From: Desulfobulbaceae bacterium
GTDB taxonomy: Bacteria; Desulfobacterota; Desulfobulbia; Desulfobulbales; Desulfobulbaceae
Assembly (NCBI GenBank): GCA_026986885.1
Contig: JALSNT010000533.1
Coordinates: 1-8,244, forward strand
DNA: 8,244 bases
Direction: 5' to 3'
The position numbers and the translations under genes are program-made. The notes under the pieces are model-generated. The model saw only the letters and a program-made list of their open reading frames with translations, was not told where the DNA came from and made no database searches. This document shows, in pieces, positions 5,526-8,244 of the stretch (position 1 is its first letter; each line of letters begins with the position of its first letter).

Positions 5526-7967
5526 ATGGGACAAGCACACGATGAGAAATTTATTCTCTGGTTTGATGAAATCGGTATAGAAGATGTGCCGTTGGTAGGA
5601 GGAAAAAACGCCTCCCTTGGAGAAATGTATCAACATCTTACTTCAAAAGGTGTGGCCGTACCCCATGGTTTTGCCATAACCGCCTATGCCTATCGCTATC
5701 TTCTGAAAGAGGCGGGTGTTGAACAACAGATAAGAGACGTGCTTGCCGATCTTGATATTGAAGATATGGAAAATCTGGCCAAACGGGGAGCAAAATGCCG
5801 TGATATTATCCGGCATGCCGAGTTTCCCGATGACCTTCGTGACGCCATTATCGAGTCCTATAAAAAAATGGAGGATGAATACGGTAAAGATGTCGATGTC
5901 GCAGTTCGTTCTTCGGCAACGGCGGAAGACCTGCCCGACGCCTCCTTTGCCGGTCAGCAGGAGACATACCTTAACATTCACGGCTATGAAAATATAATTG
6001 AAAACTGCCGTAAATGTTTTGCCTCCCTGTTTACCAACCGTGCCATCTCTTATCGGCAGCATCAGGGCTTTGGTCAGTTTGATGTTTATCTCTCCATTAC
6101 CATACAGAAAATGGTTCGATCCGACTCGGCATGTTCAGGCGTCATGTTTTCAATTGATACCGAATCCGGTTTTGAAGATGCGGTGTTTATTACCGGTGCC
6201 TGGGGCCTTGGCGAAAATGTGGTTCAGGGTGCGGTGAATCCGGACGAGTATTACGTGTTCAAACCGACGCTTAAAGAGGGCAAACGACCAATTGTCGGTA
6301 AAAAAGTCGGTTCCAAAGAAATTAAAATGATCTATGACAACGACCCGTCGACCGACGAGCCGGTAATAAATGTTGAAACCACTCCTGAAGAGCGGCAATC
6401 CTATGTCATCAGTGATGACGAGATCCTCCAGCTTGCCCGCTGGGCCTGTATTATCGAGGATCATTACGGCAAGGGCATGGATATCGAGTGGGCAAAGGAT
6501 GGTGACGGTAAAGAGGTTGGTACCGGTGACCTCTTTATTGTACAGGCTCGCCCGGAAACCGTGCATTCCCAGGCCGGTAAAGGTGCCATGGAAACATACA
6601 AACTGCGGGAGAAGGGAAAGGTGCTGGTCGAGGGACTGGCTGTCGGCACTAAGATCGGTCAGGGTGCGGCCCACTGCATTGCCGATGCCAAGGATATCGG
6701 TTCCTTTAGAAAAGGTGAAGTGCTGGTGACCGATATGACTGATCCCGACTGGGAACCGATTATGAAAATAGCCGGTGCCATTGTCACCAACCGTGGCGGC
6801 CGGACCTGCCATGCGGCCATTATTTCCCGTGAGCTTGGTATCCCCTGTGTTATCGGTACGGTGGATGGAACCGAAAAGATTAAGACCGGACAGGATGTCA
6901 CTGTTTCTTCCGCTGAAGGAGAAACCGGTTATGTTTACGAAGGGTTGCTGAAATTTGAGGTCGAACGTGTTGACCTGGGCAATCTGCCGGCAACGAAAAC
7001 CAAGATCATGATGAATCTGGCTATTCCTGAAAAGGCCTTTATCGAATGTCAGATTCCCAATGATGGCGTGGGCCTGGCCCGGGAGGAGTTCATTATTAAT
7101 TCCCATATCGGCATCCATCCACTGGCCCTGTATAACTATGAAGAATTACAAAAATCCAGTGATCCGGAAGAACAGGCGGTTGCCCGGGAAATTGATGCCC
7201 GCACCGGCGTTTATGCGGATAAGAAACAATTTTTTATCGACAAGGTCGCCGAAGGCGTCGGCCGGATAGCCGCAGGTTTTTATCCCAAGGATGTGATTGT
7301 CCGTCTTTCCGATTTCAAGAGTAATGAGTATGCCAATCTGCTCGGCGGCACTTTATATGAACCGGAAGAGGAAAACCCGATGATCGGCTGGCGCGGCGCT
7401 TCCCGCTATTATGATCCCAAGTACCGGCCTGCCTTTGAGCTGGAGTGCGAGGGACTGCTCAAGGCACGCAACGATATGGGGTTGACCAATATTAAATTAA
7501 TGGTGCCTTTCTGCAGGACGCCGGAAGAGGGGAAAAAGGTCATTGAGGTTATGCGTGACTGTGGCCTGGTGCAGGGCGAAAACGGACTTGAACTGTATGT
7601 CATGTGCGAGATTCCGTCAAACGTTATCTCCGCCGATGCCTTTGCCGATATCTTTGACGGTTTTTCCATCGGTTCCAATGATCTTACCCAGTTGACTTAT
7701 GGCCTTGATCGTGATTCCGGACTTATTGCCGGTATTGCCGATGAACGGGATGAGTCGGTTAAGGAAATGATTCGCATGGTTATCAAAACCGCCAAACGAC
7801 GGGGGAGAAAGATCGGTATCTGCGGTCAGGGGCCATCCGACTTTCCTGAATTTGCCACCTTCCTGGTTGAGTTGGGCATTGACTCCATGTCGCTTATTCC
7901 AGACACGGCGATTAAGACCAGGATGGCAGTCCATGAAAAGGAAAAAGAGATGGGTGTTGCCCCGTGA
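5526..7967 (+). CDS. ppsA: Phosphoenolpyruvate synthase (pyruvate, water dikinase)
   Basis: An 813-residue cytosolic enzyme converting pyruvate, ATP and water to PEP, AMP and phosphate, the first step of gluconeogenesis from pyruvate. The N-terminal ATP-grasp-like domain (about 20-360) carries LVGGKNASLGEM (K27) and VRSSATAEDLPDASFAGQQ (127-145). The swivelling phosphohistidine domain (about 385-475) carries GGRTCHAAIISRE, with phospho-acceptor H429. The C-terminal TIM barrel (about 500-795) carries GWRGASRYY, EIPSN, GSNDLTQLTYGLDRDS, and the catalytic C766 in GICGQGPSD. Length is close to the roughly 790 residues of the E. coli enzyme, and all the hallmark residues are there. The GQGPSD and water-dikinase domain order separate it from pyruvate, phosphate dikinase. 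It stands alone, divergent from nifU. No PpsR-type regulator (DUF299 family) is visible beside it. Confidence 0.96.
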   Translation: MGQAHDEKFILWFDEIGIEDVPLVGGKNASLGEMYQHLTSKGVAVPHGFAITAYAYRYLLKEAGVEQQIRDVLADLDIEDMENLAKRGAKCRDIIRHAEFPDDLRDAIIESYKKMEDEYGKDVDVAVRSSATAEDLPDASFAGQQETYLNIHGYENIIENCRKCFASLFTNRAISYRQHQGFGQFDVYLSITIQKMVRSDSACSGVMFSIDTESGFEDAVFITGAWGLGENVVQGAVNPDEYYVFKPTLKEGKRPIVGKKVGSKEIKMIYDNDPSTDEPVINVETTPEERQSYVISDDEILQLARWACIIEDHYGKGMDIEWAKDGDGKEVGTGDLFIVQARPETVHSQAGKGAMETYKLREKGKVLVEGLAVGTKIGQGAAHCIADAKDIGSFRKGEVLVTDMTDPDWEPIMKIAGAIVTNRGGRTCHAAIISRELGIPCVIGTVDGTEKIKTGQDVTVSSAEGETGYVYEGLLKFEVERVDLGNLPATKTKIMMNLAIPEKAFIECQIPNDGVGLAREEFIINSHIGIHPLALYNYEELQKSSDPEEQAVAREIDARTGVYADKKQFFIDKVAEGVGRIAAGFYPKDVIVRLSDFKSNEYANLLGGTLYEPEEENPMIGWRGASRYYDPKYRPAFELECEGLLKARNDMGLTNIKLMVPFCRTPEEGKKVIEVMRDCGLVQGENGLELYVMCEIPSNVISADAFADIFDGFSIGSNDLTQLTYGLDRDSGLIAGIADERDESVKEMIRMVIKTAKRRGRKIGICGQGPSDFPEFATFLVELGIDSMSLIPDTAIKTRMAVHEKEKEMGVAP

Positions 7968-7994
7968 TCCGTTAGTTTTTTCGGGCTATTTTTT
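7959..7994 (+). terminator. Weak candidate Rho-independent terminator of ppsA
   Basis: GCCCCG (7959-7964), overlapping the last codons, can pair with CGGGC (7982-7986) with one bulged C and a 17-base loop, followed by TATTTTTT (7987-7994). The stem is short and the loop large, so termination may be inefficient. No better hairpin is visible just after the stop codon. Confidence 0.3.
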
Positions 7995-7998
7995 ATAT

Positions 7999-8215
7999 CT
8001 GATGTTTCCTGATTATGTTTTTCTTGCGATTTTCACTGCACCTTGTATGTTGCTGAAAAATCAAACGTTTTCCATGTAGAGGGATTCGTGCGTCAAGGAA
8101 TAATAAAATAGGGTTTTGCTGTTTTCATGGCAAACACCGTAAAAAATATATTCTTTTGGCCCAGTGGTAGCGCATTGCGACGACCATGGGATATACAAAA
8201 ATCAGGAAACTTCAG
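7999..8215. repeat. 16-base inverted repeat pair flanking about 185 bases of AT-rich DNA
   Basis: CTGATGTTTCCTGATT (7999-8014) and AATCAGGAAACTTCAG (8200-8215) are inverted copies matching at 15 of 16 positions, including an unbroken 11-base core. The spacing is too wide for a simple terminator loop. The arrangement resembles the ends of a small non-autonomous mobile element, but I see no clear target-site duplication outside the arms and no transposase. The right arm also lies inside the possible ORF starting at 8127, so coding and mobile-element readings conflict. Confidence 0.5.
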
Positions 8216-8244
8216 TTTGATTATTGGCTCAAGTTTTTTTTTTA
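8127..8244 (+). CDS. Possible start of an unidentified protein (partial, runs off the right edge)
   Basis: An ATG at 8127 opens 39 codons to the window edge, after an in-frame TAG at 8109. The peptide starts MANTVKNIFFWPSG, continues through an Arg-Arg-Pro-Trp stretch, and ends in a hydrophobic run (SLIIGSSFFF), as though a first membrane segment is beginning. I do not recognise it. The only purine-rich site upstream is AGGG about 13 bases away, which is poor. A second ATG at 8186 in another frame is also open to the edge, so the choice is uncertain. The window cuts off too early to decide. Confidence 0.25.
   Translation, partial: MANTVKNIFFWPSGSALRRPWDIQKSGNFSLIIGSSFFF

Noticed and set aside
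6150..7118. 322-codon open frame on the minus strand
   Set aside because: It lies opposite the swivelling domain and adjacent parts of ppsA and has no recognisable motif. Long antisense frames are expected from the codon pattern of ppsA.
8156..8171. Sigma-54-like site (TTGGC, GG and GC ten bases apart)
   Set aside because: The -12 element is TAGC rather than TTGC, other conserved positions differ, and it would lie inside the possible ORF from 8127 or leave no room for a ribosome site before the ATG at 8186.
8154..8190. tRNA-like stretch (GGCCCAGTGGTAGCGC resembles a D-arm)
   Set aside because: The D-stem would have a C-C mismatch. No T-arm (GGTTCGA-type) or matching acceptor stem follows within 80 bases.

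Overview
The window reads as ordinary core-metabolism chromosome from an anaerobic, probably Gram-negative bacterium. My best guess is a sulfate-reducing or related Desulfobacterota, inferred from the protein sequences and gene set rather than from any marker gene. Five complete, intact genes fill most of it: formate--tetrahydrofolate ligase (fhs), a flavin-dependent thymidylate synthase (thyX), the cysteine desulfurase nifS, the Fe-S scaffold nifU, and phosphoenolpyruvate synthase (ppsA). No nitrogenase gene, transposase, CRISPR array, rRNA or convincing tRNA is visible.

Layout: positions 1-80 may hold the first codons of a basic protein on the minus strand (low confidence). Two tandem minus-strand terminators (147-227) close the fhs unit. 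fhs (243-2006, minus) has a strong Shine-Dalgarno and a candidate promoter at 2095-2123. thyX (2197-3129, minus), nifS (3216-4400, minus) and nifU (4400-5239, minus) probably form one transcript read nifU-nifS-thyX: nifU and nifS overlap by one base and thyX follows nifS after 86 bases. A 286-base divergent intergenic region (5240-5525) carries candidate promoters in both directions. ppsA (5526-7967, plus) follows. The AT-rich tail (7968-8244) holds a weak terminator, a 16-base inverted repeat (15/16 matched) about 185 bases apart, and possibly the first 39 codons of another plus-strand gene.

How the genes fit together: NifS supplies sulfur from cysteine and NifU assembles Fe-S clusters, the likely general Fe-S route here since nothing nitrogenase-related is nearby. 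Fhs loads formate onto tetrahydrofolate. ThyX consumes methylene-tetrahydrofolate to make dTMP and returns tetrahydrofolate directly, so fhs and thyX share the folate one-carbon pool. PpsA converts pyruvate to PEP, the entry to gluconeogenesis in organisms growing on C1/C2 compounds or by the Wood-Ljungdahl route. I did not find a previously undescribed system. The points most worth checking are the divergent forms of Fhs and ThyX, the placement of thyX behind nifUS, and the inverted repeat after ppsA.
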